A stretch of DNA of 48,915 nucleotides, from NCBI RefSeq assembly GCF_021654165.1, contig NZ_JAKFZN010000010.1, positions 1-48,915 on the forward strand. The letters run 5' to 3'. A model generated the notes under the pieces. The model ran no database searches. It was not told the origin of the DNA and was given only the letters and a program-made list of their open reading frames with translations. Position numbers and translations under genes: made by a program. The stretch's first letter is position 1; the number at the start of each line of letters is the position of its first letter. This document shows, in pieces, positions 19,533 to 26,197 of this stretch. Source of the DNA: Nereida sp. MMG025. Its GTDB lineage: Bacteria; Pseudomonadota; Alphaproteobacteria; Rhodobacterales; Rhodobacteraceae.

Positions 19533-21188
19533 ATGGCTGCGCCCCACCCCATATGGTCACGCGCAGAACTTGCGTTAACCCTGCTGGCGATCAATCCCGA
19601 AGGGCTCGGGGGTCTTTGGCTGCGTGCGCGCTCTGGCCCCGTGCGCGACCGTTTCCTGTCATCTCTTGATGCCCTGCCTGCACCGGTCCGCAAGCTGCAT
19701 CCGCGCATCACCGACGACCAGCTTTTTGGTGGTGTCGATATCGCCGCGACGTTGTCATCAGGACGTGTTGTGCAGGAACAGGGTCTGCTGTCGGGCTCCA
19801 AAACACTAATTCTGACTATGGCCGAAAGGTGTGAAGCGGGGCTTTCCGCGCGTCTGGCCCAAACACTGGATTGCCGCAAACATTGCCTGATTGCACTTGA
19901 TGAAGGCGCCGATCCTGACGAAACGCTGCCCCCTGCCCTATCGGATCGCATGGCCTTTCATATAGATCTGAACGATGTTGCCCTTGGGCAGACAGGACCG
20001 ATTGCGTTCAATCTGGCAAAGCAGATTGATAATGCCGACATCGCGACGCCCGACGAGGTATTTAGCCACCTCACCAAGACCGCGCTTTCCTTCGGGATTT
20101 CCAGCCTGAGGGCCGTCCAGCACACGCTGGAGGCGGCAAAGGCCCATGCGGCTCTGTTTCAGCGTAAAACCCTCGATATCGCTGATCTTCAGGCCGCGTG
20201 CGAGCTGGTTTTGGTCCCCCGCGCTGTCCAGTTTCCCGATGCCGATGACGCCCCCGCAGAAACCCCGCCAAATGATCGCCAGAGCGACGACTGTCCCCGC
20301 GGGGACAGCGAACAGATGGACCTGCCCGAAGAAATTTTGCTAGAGGCGGTTCAAGCCCTGCTGCCCCCTGACCTTCTGGCCCAAATCGCCCGGCAAAAGG
20401 CGCCGCGCAGCTCTGGCAATGGCTCGGGCGATGTCAGCAAAGGCAACCGCCGCGGCCGCCCCCTGCCCCCGCAGGCCGGACGTCTGGACGGCACCACCAA
20501 GATCGATCTGGTCAGCACGTTGCGGGCCGCTGCCCCTTGGCAACCGATGCGCCGCATGGTGTCCCCGCGGGGACAGGCGCTGCATATCCGCCCCGCTGAC
20601 ATTCGGGTCAAACGGTTCGAAGAACAGTCCGACCGCCTGCTGATCTTTACGGTCGACGCCTCTGGCAGCGCCGCGATGAGCCGTCTGAACGAAGCCAAAG
20701 GCGCGGTCGAACTGTTGCTGGCCGAGGCCTATGCCCGCCGCGATCATGTGGCGCTGGTTGCCTTCCGTGGCACAGGCGCTGATGTGCTGTTGCAACCCAC
20801 ACGCAGCCTTGTGCAAACCAAACGCCAACTTGCGCAACTGCCCGGCGGCGGCGGCACGCCTTTGGCTGCGGGCCTGCAATCGGCGATGGGACTTGCAAAA
20901 ACCAGCAAATCACGCGGCATGACGCCGACCATTGCCCTTTTGACAGATGGGCGTGCGAATATCGCGCTGGATGGATCGGCCGCACGTGTCCCCGCGGGGA
21001 CAGATGCCGAGAAGATGGCCGACACAATCGCGGCCCAAAACATCGCATCCGTGGTCATTGATGTCTCTAAACGCCCGCACAGAGCCTTAGAAAGCCTTGC
21101 TGGCCATATGCGGGCGCCCTACATGCCACTGCCGCGCGCAGACGCGCGCAGCCTCTCTACGGCGCTGTCAGCGGCCTTGGCAGACTGA
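19533..21188 (+). CDS. bchD: Magnesium chelatase subunit BchD
   Basis: A 551-residue subunit with an inactive AAA+-like N-terminal half, a Pro/acidic linker (about 250-300) and a C-terminal von Willebrand A domain with the MIDAS-type motif VDASGSAAMSR and LTDGRAN. It bridges BchI and BchH. Three exact copies of the 16-bp palindrome lie inside the gene, encoding CPRGD (about residue 254), VSPRGQ (about 342) and VPAGT (about 486). They fall in the linker and around the VWA domain. The stop overlaps the bchO ATG by 1 bp. Confidence 0.96.
   Translation: MAAPHPIWSRAELALTLLAINPEGLGGLWLRARSGPVRDRFLSSLDALPAPVRKLHPRITDDQLFGGVDIAATLSSGRVVQEQGLLSGSKTLILTMAERCEAGLSARLAQTLDCRKHCLIALDEGADPDETLPPALSDRMAFHIDLNDVALGQTGPIAFNLAKQIDNADIATPDEVFSHLTKTALSFGISSLRAVQHTLEAAKAHAALFQRKTLDIADLQAACELVLVPRAVQFPDADDAPAETPPNDRQSDDCPRGDSEQMDLPEEILLEAVQALLPPDLLAQIARQKAPRSSGNGSGDVSKGNRRGRPLPPQAGRLDGTTKIDLVSTLRAAAPWQPMRRMVSPRGQALHIRPADIRVKRFEEQSDRLLIFTVDASGSAAMSRLNEAKGAVELLLAEAYARRDHVALVAFRGTGADVLLQPTRSLVQTKRQLAQLPGGGGTPLAAGLQSAMGLAKTSKSRGMTPTIALLTDGRANIALDGSAARVPAGTDAEKMADTIAAQNIASVVIDVSKRPHRALESLAGHMRAPYMPLPRADARSLSTALSAALAD
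20292..20307. repeat. parS-like palindrome, site 1 (exact)
   Basis: TGTCCCCGCGGGGACA inside bchD, read as Cys-Pro-Arg-Gly-Asp in the linker region. Confidence 0.85.
20560..20575. repeat. parS-like palindrome, site 2 (exact)
   Basis: TGTCCCCGCGGGGACA inside bchD, 268 bp after site 1, read as (V)SPRG(Q). Confidence 0.85.
20987..21002. repeat. parS-like palindrome, site 3 (exact)
   Basis: TGTCCCCGCGGGGACA inside bchD, read as VPAGT, just after the VWA motif LTDGRAN. Confidence 0.85.
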
Positions 21189-22048
21189 TGGACATTCCAG
21201 CCGATTGGCCCCATCGGGACAGCTCTCGCTTTATCGCCTGTCGTCCGCATCGCTGGCATGTGCAGATTATGGGCGACGGCCCTACCCTTTTGCTGCTGCA
21301 CGGCGCGGGCGGTGCCAGCCATTCCTGGCGCGATGTCGCGCCTCTTTTGGCGCAGACCTATCAGGTGATTATCGTCGACCTTCCGGGTCAAGGCTTTACC
21401 AAATTAGGGGCCCGACAACGGTGCGGCCTTGATACGATGGCCGAAGACCTCAAGGCGCTGATCGATCAGGAAGGCTGGACGCCCCAAGCCATTGTCGGAC
21501 ATTCCGCCGGTGCCGCCGTCGCCTTTCGCCTTGCCGAATTGGGCGTGTCCCCGCGGGGACAGATCATCGGGATCAACGCAGCCTTGTCGAATTTCGAGGG
21601 CGTCGCAGGTTTTCTGTTTCCGATGGTTGCCAAGCTGCTATCGCTCAACCCTTTTACCGCCCGCATATTTACCGCCACCAGCGGCAACCGCGCATCGGTG
21701 AAACGACTGATCGAAGGAACAGGATCACATCTGTCCGAAGATGGTTTGGCGCAATATCAGACACTGATTTCGATGCCATCCCACGTCGATGCAACGCTTG
21801 CCATGATGGCACAATGGAAGCTCGATGGGCTGCTGTCGCGCTTGCCGCGTATCACACAAGACACACTGCTGATTGTTGGCGACCAGGACAAGGCTGTCCC
21901 CGCGGGGACAAGTGTGGAAGCGGCGGCAAAACTGCCGCACGCACGCGTTGAAGTTATGGAAGGGGTGGGCCACTTGGCCCATGAAGAACGCCCTGACCAA
22001 ACCGTTGATTTGATCAGGGCGTTTCTGTCCGAAAAGCGCCCAGATTAA
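21188..22048 (+). CDS. bchO: BchO, alpha/beta-hydrolase of the magnesium chelatase operon
   Basis: A 286-residue alpha/beta-hydrolase-fold protein, always found with bchID in purple phototrophs; its substrate is not established. The oxyanion region is LLLLHGAGGASHSWRD and the nucleophile elbow GHSAGAAVAFRL. Two exact copies of the 16-bp palindrome encode GVSPRGQ and AVPAGT. The TAA stop lies in a TTAA that is also the stop of parB on the other strand (4-bp overlap), so the photosynthesis operon and the partition operon meet with no spacer. Confidence 0.93.
   Translation: MDIPADWPHRDSSRFIACRPHRWHVQIMGDGPTLLLLHGAGGASHSWRDVAPLLAQTYQVIIVDLPGQGFTKLGARQRCGLDTMAEDLKALIDQEGWTPQAIVGHSAGAAVAFRLAELGVSPRGQIIGINAALSNFEGVAGFLFPMVAKLLSLNPFTARIFTATSGNRASVKRLIEGTGSHLSEDGLAQYQTLISMPSHVDATLAMMAQWKLDGLLSRLPRITQDTLLIVGDQDKAVPAGTSVEAAAKLPHARVEVMEGVGHLAHEERPDQTVDLIRAFLSEKRPD
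21546..21561. repeat. parS-like palindrome, site 4 (exact)
   Basis: TGTCCCCGCGGGGACA inside bchO, read as (V)SPRG(Q), shortly after the nucleophile elbow. Confidence 0.85.
21895..21910. repeat. parS-like palindrome, site 5 (exact)
   Basis: TGTCCCCGCGGGGACA inside bchO, read as VPAGT. Confidence 0.85.
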
Positions 22049-23100
22049 TCTTCCAGCGCCTGCCAAAACGCAGCAACAGCCGCTTCCAGCTTGGCGCGTT
22101 CCAACGCCGAAAAATCCACTTCCGACTGCATGGAAAACGCGCCGTCCGATGCGGTGCATTTGATCTGTCCCCGCGGGGACACCATGCGCATCACGGTTTT
22201 GGCCGACTTGACCGGCGGTTTGGTCTTGGCCTCTTTCTGCGCCACAAAGGCGCGCAGCATCGCCAATTCATCGGCTGCCGATTGCCCCTTGGCGTTAAGC
22301 AATTTTTCCTTGAACGGCTCCACAAGGGCAGGGTGGGTTTGCAGCTTTTTCGCAACCTCCAACCCCAAGGCGCGCGGGATCACATCAATATGGACCAACG
22401 CGCCTTCCAACCTGCGCAGCATCTTCGCAAACGACTTGATATAGGCGCGTTTTTGACGGCCCGCGCTGGCAAACAGATCATCCACCGCGTCGTTAATATT
22501 TTGCAACGGGATGTCGGACGATCGCACATAGGCCCACGCAAGCGCTGCCATCTCGCCAAAGCTGATGCCTTTGCGCACAAGGTTCTCATCCACCATACGC
22601 CGATAAAGCGTGCGCAGCTTGTCCCCGCGGGGCACAAAGCTGGCGGGGATCATCTTGTAGGCGTCATCACCTGTGTCGTCATAAAGCTCGCCAAAGGCGG
22701 TCCAGCGACGATAGCCCTGAATCAACTCATACCCGCCTTCGATTTCGATCACCTGAATCGGGTTTGAGAGACCAATCTGGCGAATAGAGTCTTTCAACTC
22801 GTCAATTTCGGGATCACGCGTGGCTTTGCGGTCGCGGGTCAGCTTATCGGTATTGATCTGCATGATCGGGATCAGCTGTGTGATCCGACCTGCCTTTTTA
22901 AGCTCCACCAACTCATGGGCCAGCGCGTCGTTTTCAGCGCGGATCGCGGCCTCGGCTGCGGCGCGTTCGGACAGCGCATCGGCGTTTTCGGCGATGGCAC
23001 TGGCCATGGGACCACGCCGTTCAGACGGTTCTGTCCCCGCGGGGACACCCTCGATTTCGGCGTCATCAAAGTTAATATCAAAGACACGGCGTTTCTTCAT
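22045..23100 (-). CDS. parB: Plasmid partitioning protein ParB (RepB/ParB family)
   Basis: A 351-residue centromere-binding protein. The ATG at 23100 (MKKRRVFDINFDDAEIEG) is 4 bp after parA; the frame extends further upstream into parA, but that start is unlikely. A ParB-type N-terminal domain runs from about residue 75 (IPIMQINTDKL) through GYELIQGYRRW (GYRR, 129-132) to VDENLVRKGISFGEMA, followed by a helix-turn-helix region. Two exact palindromes and one degenerate copy lie within its own gene. It is expected to bind the palindromes and load onto DNA with ParA. Confidence 0.92.
   Translation of the reverse strand: MKKRRVFDINFDDAEIEGVPAGTEPSERRGPMASAIAENADALSERAAAEAAIRAENDALAHELVELKKAGRITQLIPIMQINTDKLTRDRKATRDPEIDELKDSIRQIGLSNPIQVIEIEGGYELIQGYRRWTAFGELYDDTGDDAYKMIPASFVPRGDKLRTLYRRMVDENLVRKGISFGEMAALAWAYVRSSDIPLQNINDAVDDLFASAGRQKRAYIKSFAKMLRRLEGALVHIDVIPRALGLEVAKKLQTHPALVEPFKEKLLNAKGQSAADELAMLRAFVAQKEAKTKPPVKSAKTVMRMVSPRGQIKCTASDGAFSMQSEVDFSALERAKLEAAVAAFWQALED
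22166..22181. repeat. parS-like palindrome, site 6 (exact)
   Basis: TGTCCCCGCGGGGACA near the 3' end of parB, read as (V)SPRG(Q) on the parB strand. Confidence 0.85.
22620..22636. repeat. parS-like palindrome, site 7 (degenerate)
   Basis: TGTCCCCGCGGGGCACA inside parB: the palindrome with one extra C in the right arm. It is read as VPRGD on the parB strand. The inserted base breaks the 16-bp symmetry, so this may be a weak or decayed site. Confidence 0.6.
23032..23047. repeat. parS-like palindrome, site 8 (exact)
   Basis: TGTCCCCGCGGGGACA near the 5' end of parB, read as VPAGT at residues 19-23. Confidence 0.85.
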
Positions 23101-23104
23101 GGCG

Positions 23105-24403
23105 TTACTCCAATCCGTCCCAAGCGGCCAAAAGATTGCCGCGGAACTCTGCATAGGCTTGATCGAATGACGCCCGTGCACGGCGCCATGTTTCGCGGGT
23201 CATATCGCGGTAATCAATCTCGTAAATGGAAGAGAGGAACCGGCCTGATTGCTCAACGGCGCGGGTCATCTCGATGGGGTGTTCTGTGACTCTATCTTCA
23301 AAAACCTTAACGAAAGCTGACTGCATCGCACGGTGCAATTCATTGTTCGGCTCAAAGCGGGTCAGAAGGAAGCGCACATCGGCGAAGGCCTTGGGCAAAG
23401 ACATTGTCCCCGCGGGGACACCTTGCTTGAAGCGCGCCAGATCTTCCAGCGCCTCGGACAGCTGACCGATGAAAGACGTTGTGGAATCGTATTCCCAATA
23501 GCCCGGACCTGACGGGATATAGAGCACATCAGCGGCAAAGACCGCGTTCATGGATTGGTAGCCAATGGCCGGCGGGCAATCGAAAATGATCATGTCATAG
23601 GCATCGGCGGGCAGCTGATCGAGGTAGCGCGACACAGCCGCAAAGAACGACCATTCGGGATTGAGGTGGCGATATTGTGCGCTGGCAAATTCGACAAAGG
23701 CCGCATTGGCGCAAGACGGCAGGATGTCGATGGTGGGCCAGCTGGTCGGCTTGATGAAATCGGTCACACGTAGGTCCGCAAGACCCATATCAGTGATCGC
23801 AGAGGGCAGGCGGCGTTGGGGCAGGGTGGTGCCGCTTTCGGCACCTTGCGCCGTTGTCGCATTCATCGCTTCGGTCTGCTGGATAAGATCGCGGGCCATC
23901 ACGCCCCAAACGGTGAATTCTTCGTCCACATCCGACAGCCCCATAGAATGGGACAGCGTGGCTTGGGGATCAAAGTCGACACACAGAACGCGGTAGCCAT
24001 CAAGTGCCGCGGCATGGGCGAAATGCAGCGCCACTGTGGATTTGCCAGCGCCCCCTTTGAAATTCGCAATCGCTGCGCGAATGGCCCGTTTCCCCGCAGG
24101 GCGCGGCGGCATAAGCGATTGGCGGTTCACCTTCAGTCGGCGACGGATCTGGTTGATTTCCTCCAGCGAATACCAACGCTGGCGACCGTCTTCTTCGACC
24201 TGGCCTTGGGGCAGCGAAGGGTCCGCCGCCAGACGCCCGCGCAATGTAGATTGATTAACCTTGAAGATCAGCTCTCCGACCTCCCAACTGGAAAAGCGGC
24301 GCAGGGTCTTTTCCATCTCGGGGGAATAGGTCTGTTTGCGGATGGCGCCTTGCATGCGCAGGGACTGCGCTTGCATCTTGGCCAGATCGGTATGTGTGAA
24401 CAT
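23105..24403 (-). CDS. parA: Plasmid partitioning ATPase ParA (RepA-like)
   Basis: A 432-residue ParA/MinD-type ATPase. The N-terminal third holds a helix-turn-helix or MerR-like DNA-binding part (SSWEVGELIFKVNQSTLRGR to QRWYSLEEINQIRRRL), as in plasmid type Ia ParA and RepABC RepA, which repress their own operon. Then come the deviant Walker A KGGAGKST (116-123), DFDPQATLS (143-151) and the Walker B-like MIIFDCPPAIG. One exact palindrome lies inside the gene and two lie upstream, where they could serve autoregulation. It forms an operon with parB. Confidence 0.94.
   Translation of the reverse strand: MFTHTDLAKMQAQSLRMQGAIRKQTYSPEMEKTLRRFSSWEVGELIFKVNQSTLRGRLAADPSLPQGQVEEDGRQRWYSLEEINQIRRRLKVNRQSLMPPRPAGKRAIRAAIANFKGGAGKSTVALHFAHAAALDGYRVLCVDFDPQATLSHSMGLSDVDEEFTVWGVMARDLIQQTEAMNATTAQGAESGTTLPQRRLPSAITDMGLADLRVTDFIKPTSWPTIDILPSCANAAFVEFASAQYRHLNPEWSFFAAVSRYLDQLPADAYDMIIFDCPPAIGYQSMNAVFAADVLYIPSGPGYWEYDSTTSFIGQLSEALEDLARFKQGVPAGTMSLPKAFADVRFLLTRFEPNNELHRAMQSAFVKVFEDRVTEHPIEMTRAVEQSGRFLSSIYEIDYRDMTRETWRRARASFDQAYAEFRGNLLAAWDGLE
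23405..23420. repeat. parS-like palindrome, site 9 (exact)
   Basis: TGTCCCCGCGGGGACA inside parA, read as VPAGT on the parA strand. Confidence 0.85.
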
Positions 24404-24420
24404 GTTGGTCCTGCTCTTGG

Positions 24421-24436
24421 TGTCCCCGCGGGGACG
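24421..24436. repeat. parS-like palindrome, site 10 (one mismatch)
   Basis: TGTCCCCGCGGGGACG, final base changed, 18 bp upstream of the parA start. It could act as an operator for parAB. Confidence 0.75.
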
Positions 24437-24470
24437 CTTATTCTACTCACTTTCCGATTTACGCCGAATT

Positions 24471-24530
24471 TGCCAAAAAAGCAAAACCGAATAAGCTGAA
24501 AACACGCAAAACCGTGAAATGCCAAAAAAA
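24471..24530. repeat. Paired A-rich direct repeats in the origin region
   Basis: TGCCAAAAAA occurs at 24471-24480 and 24520-24529, and GCAAAACCG at 24481-24489 and 24506-24514. The segment is clearly more A-rich than its surroundings and is a candidate unwinding element. Confidence 0.5.
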
Positions 24531-24568
24531 CAGGCCTGATTGGGCATATGTGATTCCTTTGCGGCCGC

Positions 24569-24584
24569 TGTCCCCGCGGGGACA
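24569..24584. repeat. parS-like palindrome, site 11 (exact)
   Basis: TGTCCCCGCGGGGACA in the origin region, 13 bp before the first GGGGGACA repeat. It is the only exact copy outside a coding region. Confidence 0.85.
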
Positions 24585-24596
24585 CGCCCAAAAGAA

Positions 24597-24672
24597 GGGG
24601 GACACCCAGACGGCGACCGCTACATATTGGGGGACAAAAGAGCACTAATGGGGGTCATCCTGACTGTCCCCC
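24597..24672. repeat. Iteron-like GGGGGACA repeats
   Basis: Three direct copies, GGGGGACA (24597-24604), GGGGGACA (24629-24636) and GGGGGTCA (24650-24657), and one inverted copy TGTCCCCC (24665-24672). They match seven of eight bases of a palindrome half-site (CGGGGACA). They could bind the Rep protein or be partial ParB sites. Confidence 0.5.
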
Positions 24673-24887
24673 TATACCAATTCATACCAGATTTCTTTTT
24701 ATTTTGAGACAATTCAGCCGCCCTTTTGAAACGGTCCTTGACAGAATCGGCGTTCAGGACGCAAATCAACGCAGGGTTTGCGAATAGCGTTGAGTTGGCG
24801 GCCCATAAAAATACCAGTCCGATACAAAAGAGACTGGGTTGAGGCATCGCCTGTCATCTATCGCAGGCAGAAATATCGAGGGCAATT

Positions 24888-25568
24888 ATGGTTTCGTTGA
24901 AACCCGTGGGGCGCAGTGCGTCCGTCATCAAATATGATCTTCTGACAGCGATGGGCGCCTACGCACTGGCGCGTGACAAACATGAGCAACGACTGATCTT
25001 GCGGTTTATGACGCTTGTTGTGGCGCGGTATAATTGGGGCCGTGACGAGCTGTGTGTCGGGCAGGTTGAGATCGCCCGCATGTGGGACGTGGACACCCGC
25101 ACCGTCAAGCGAGAGATGGCCAAGCTGCGTGCGATGGGCTGGCTTGTTGTGCGCCGTCAGGGTGCACGTGGGCGGGTGACGGAATACGGTCTTGATCTGG
25201 ACCGGATCAAAGAGACCACGCGTGACAGGTGGGAGGCCGTTGGCCCCGACTATGCGCTGCGAATGGAAGGTGTGGAGGTCCCCGATAAGGTCGTGCCGCT
25301 TCAGGTGAAAGGCAGCTTGCCGCCCCCTGATCTGAGCGCCGGGACAGAATGGGCTTTGGCCCAGGGTGTTCTGCACGCAGAGGACGCGGCCAGCTATGGG
25401 TCGTGGCTGCGCGCGCTTGAGCGGGTTGAGCGGGCAGGGGGGCGTTTGACCCTGCGTGCGCCAACGCGCTTTCATGCAGCTTATGTACAGACGCATCTGT
25501 GGCCCCGTGTGGTTGCGGCCTGCCAATCTGTTGACGACACCGTATCGGATGTTGTGTTGGTTGTGTGA
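24888..25568 (+). CDS. DnaA-like plasmid replication initiator
   Basis: A 226-residue protein starting MVSLKPVGRSASVIKYDLLT. Residues 35-105 look like a winged helix (VGQVEIARMWDVDTRTVKRE then LRAMGWLVVRRQ with a wing). Residues 154-226 resemble domain I of DnaA (EWALAQ...YGSWLRALERV...LTLRAPTRFHAAYV), but no AAA+ domain or DnaA domain IV is present. This fits the DnaA-like replicases described on roseobacter plasmids. The origin region and parAB lie directly upstream, and a strong bidirectional terminator follows. Function is assigned from domain make-up and context. Confidence 0.85.
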   Translation: MVSLKPVGRSASVIKYDLLTAMGAYALARDKHEQRLILRFMTLVVARYNWGRDELCVGQVEIARMWDVDTRTVKREMAKLRAMGWLVVRRQGARGRVTEYGLDLDRIKETTRDRWEAVGPDYALRMEGVEVPDKVVPLQVKGSLPPPDLSAGTEWALAQGVLHAEDAASYGSWLRALERVERAGGRLTLRAPTRFHAAYVQTHLWPRVVAACQSVDDTVSDVVLVV

Positions 25569-25578
25569 TGACACCAAG

Positions 25579-25632
25579 AAAAAAGGCCGCGCCCTGACGG
25601 GTGCGGCCTTTTCTTTTCCATGAGAAAAGAAA
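25579..25632. terminator. Bidirectional terminator between rep and cycA
   Basis: GGCCGCGCCC / GGGTGCGGCC stem flanked by an A-run on the left and TTTTCTTTT on the right, so it can terminate rep (plus) and the cycA superoperon (minus). A second inverted repeat of the T-rich and A-rich tails (25609-25632) overlaps it. Confidence 0.85.
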
Positions 25633-25636
25633 GCGA

Positions 25637-26107
25637 TTAGTTTGTGGTCGCTTCTTCTTCCATCGCCTCTGGCTGTGCACCGATCGAGGCAAGGTAGGCG
25701 TAAAGGTTCACCGCGTCTTCTTCTTTGCGGACCTTGTAAGACATCTTACCGCGTGCGCCTGAATCGTCGAGGAATTCACGCAGGTATCCTGTTGGATCCT
25801 GAACATAGGCCACAAATGCGGCTTCGTCCCATACAAGGCCGGCTTCGCCAGCTTCCACCATGGACGACGAATAGCGGAACCCATCAACAACGCCAGCTTG
25901 ACCGCCGACCATTGTGTAAAGGTTTGGACCTGTTTTGGCTTTGCGGCCAGCCAGTGTTTCACCGTCAGCGTTCACGACAACGTGGCAAGCGATACACTGT
26001 TTGAAGGCTTTTTCACCTTCGGCAACATCACCAGATGCGTGGCCTTCTGCGAATGCAGGAGCTGTTGTCAGGCCCAACGTGGCCAAAGCAATTAGAGTGC
26101 GTTTCAT
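25637..26107 (-). CDS. cycA: Cytochrome c2
   Basis: A 156-residue precursor with a Sec signal peptide (MKRTLIALATLGLTTAPAFA, cleavage about residue 20). It is a single-heme class I cytochrome with CIACH at about 38-42 and a later methionine ligand region (GARGKMSYKV). It carries electrons from the cytochrome bc1 complex to PufC or the reaction centre. The ATG at 26107 is chosen because the signal peptide begins there. It ends the superoperon beside hemA and may also have its own promoter in the 90-bp gap. Confidence 0.94.
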   Translation of the reverse strand: MKRTLIALATLGLTTAPAFAEGHASGDVAEGEKAFKQCIACHVVVNADGETLAGRKAKTGPNLYTMVGGQAGVVDGFRYSSSMVEAGEAGLVWDEAAFVAYVQDPTGYLREFLDDSGARGKMSYKVRKEEDAVNLYAYLASIGAQPEAMEEEATTN

Positions 26108-26146
26108 AACTTTTCTCCAGTCTATTAAGCGCGTTGACGTATAGAT

Positions 26147-26164
26147 AACGGTTCTCAACGGTTC
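26147..26164. repeat. Tandem AACGGTTC repeat upstream of cycA
   Basis: AACGGTTC at 26147-26154 and 26157-26164, one helical turn apart, in the 90-bp hemA-cycA gap. It could be a regulator site for cycA; no known regulator is assigned. Confidence 0.3.
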
Positions 26165-26197
26165 GTAAAGGACAGAAGTTCCCTTTGTTATTCAATA

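Larger units (their letters stand above)
24404..24887. other. Putative replication origin region between parA and rep
   Basis: A 484-bp gene-free stretch between the divergent parA and rep. From left to right it holds a degenerate palindrome (24421), an A-rich segment with paired direct repeats (24471-24530), an exact palindrome (24569) and a cluster of GGGGGACA-type repeats (24597-24672), then about 200 bp with no clear motif before the rep ATG. A-rich DNA plus short repeats beside an initiator gene is the usual make-up of a plasmid oriV. No consensus DnaA box (TTATCCACA) was seen. Confidence 0.65.

Noticed and set aside
24268-24847. Short minus-strand frames across the origin region (125 and 75 codons).
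   Set aside because: No ribosome sites and no family features; they run through palindromes and repeats and overlap the parA start. The region is better read as an origin.
24888-25568. Calling the initiator a chromosomal DnaA.
   Set aside because: It is far too short and lacks the AAA+ and domain IV parts; only the C-terminal end resembles DnaA domain I.
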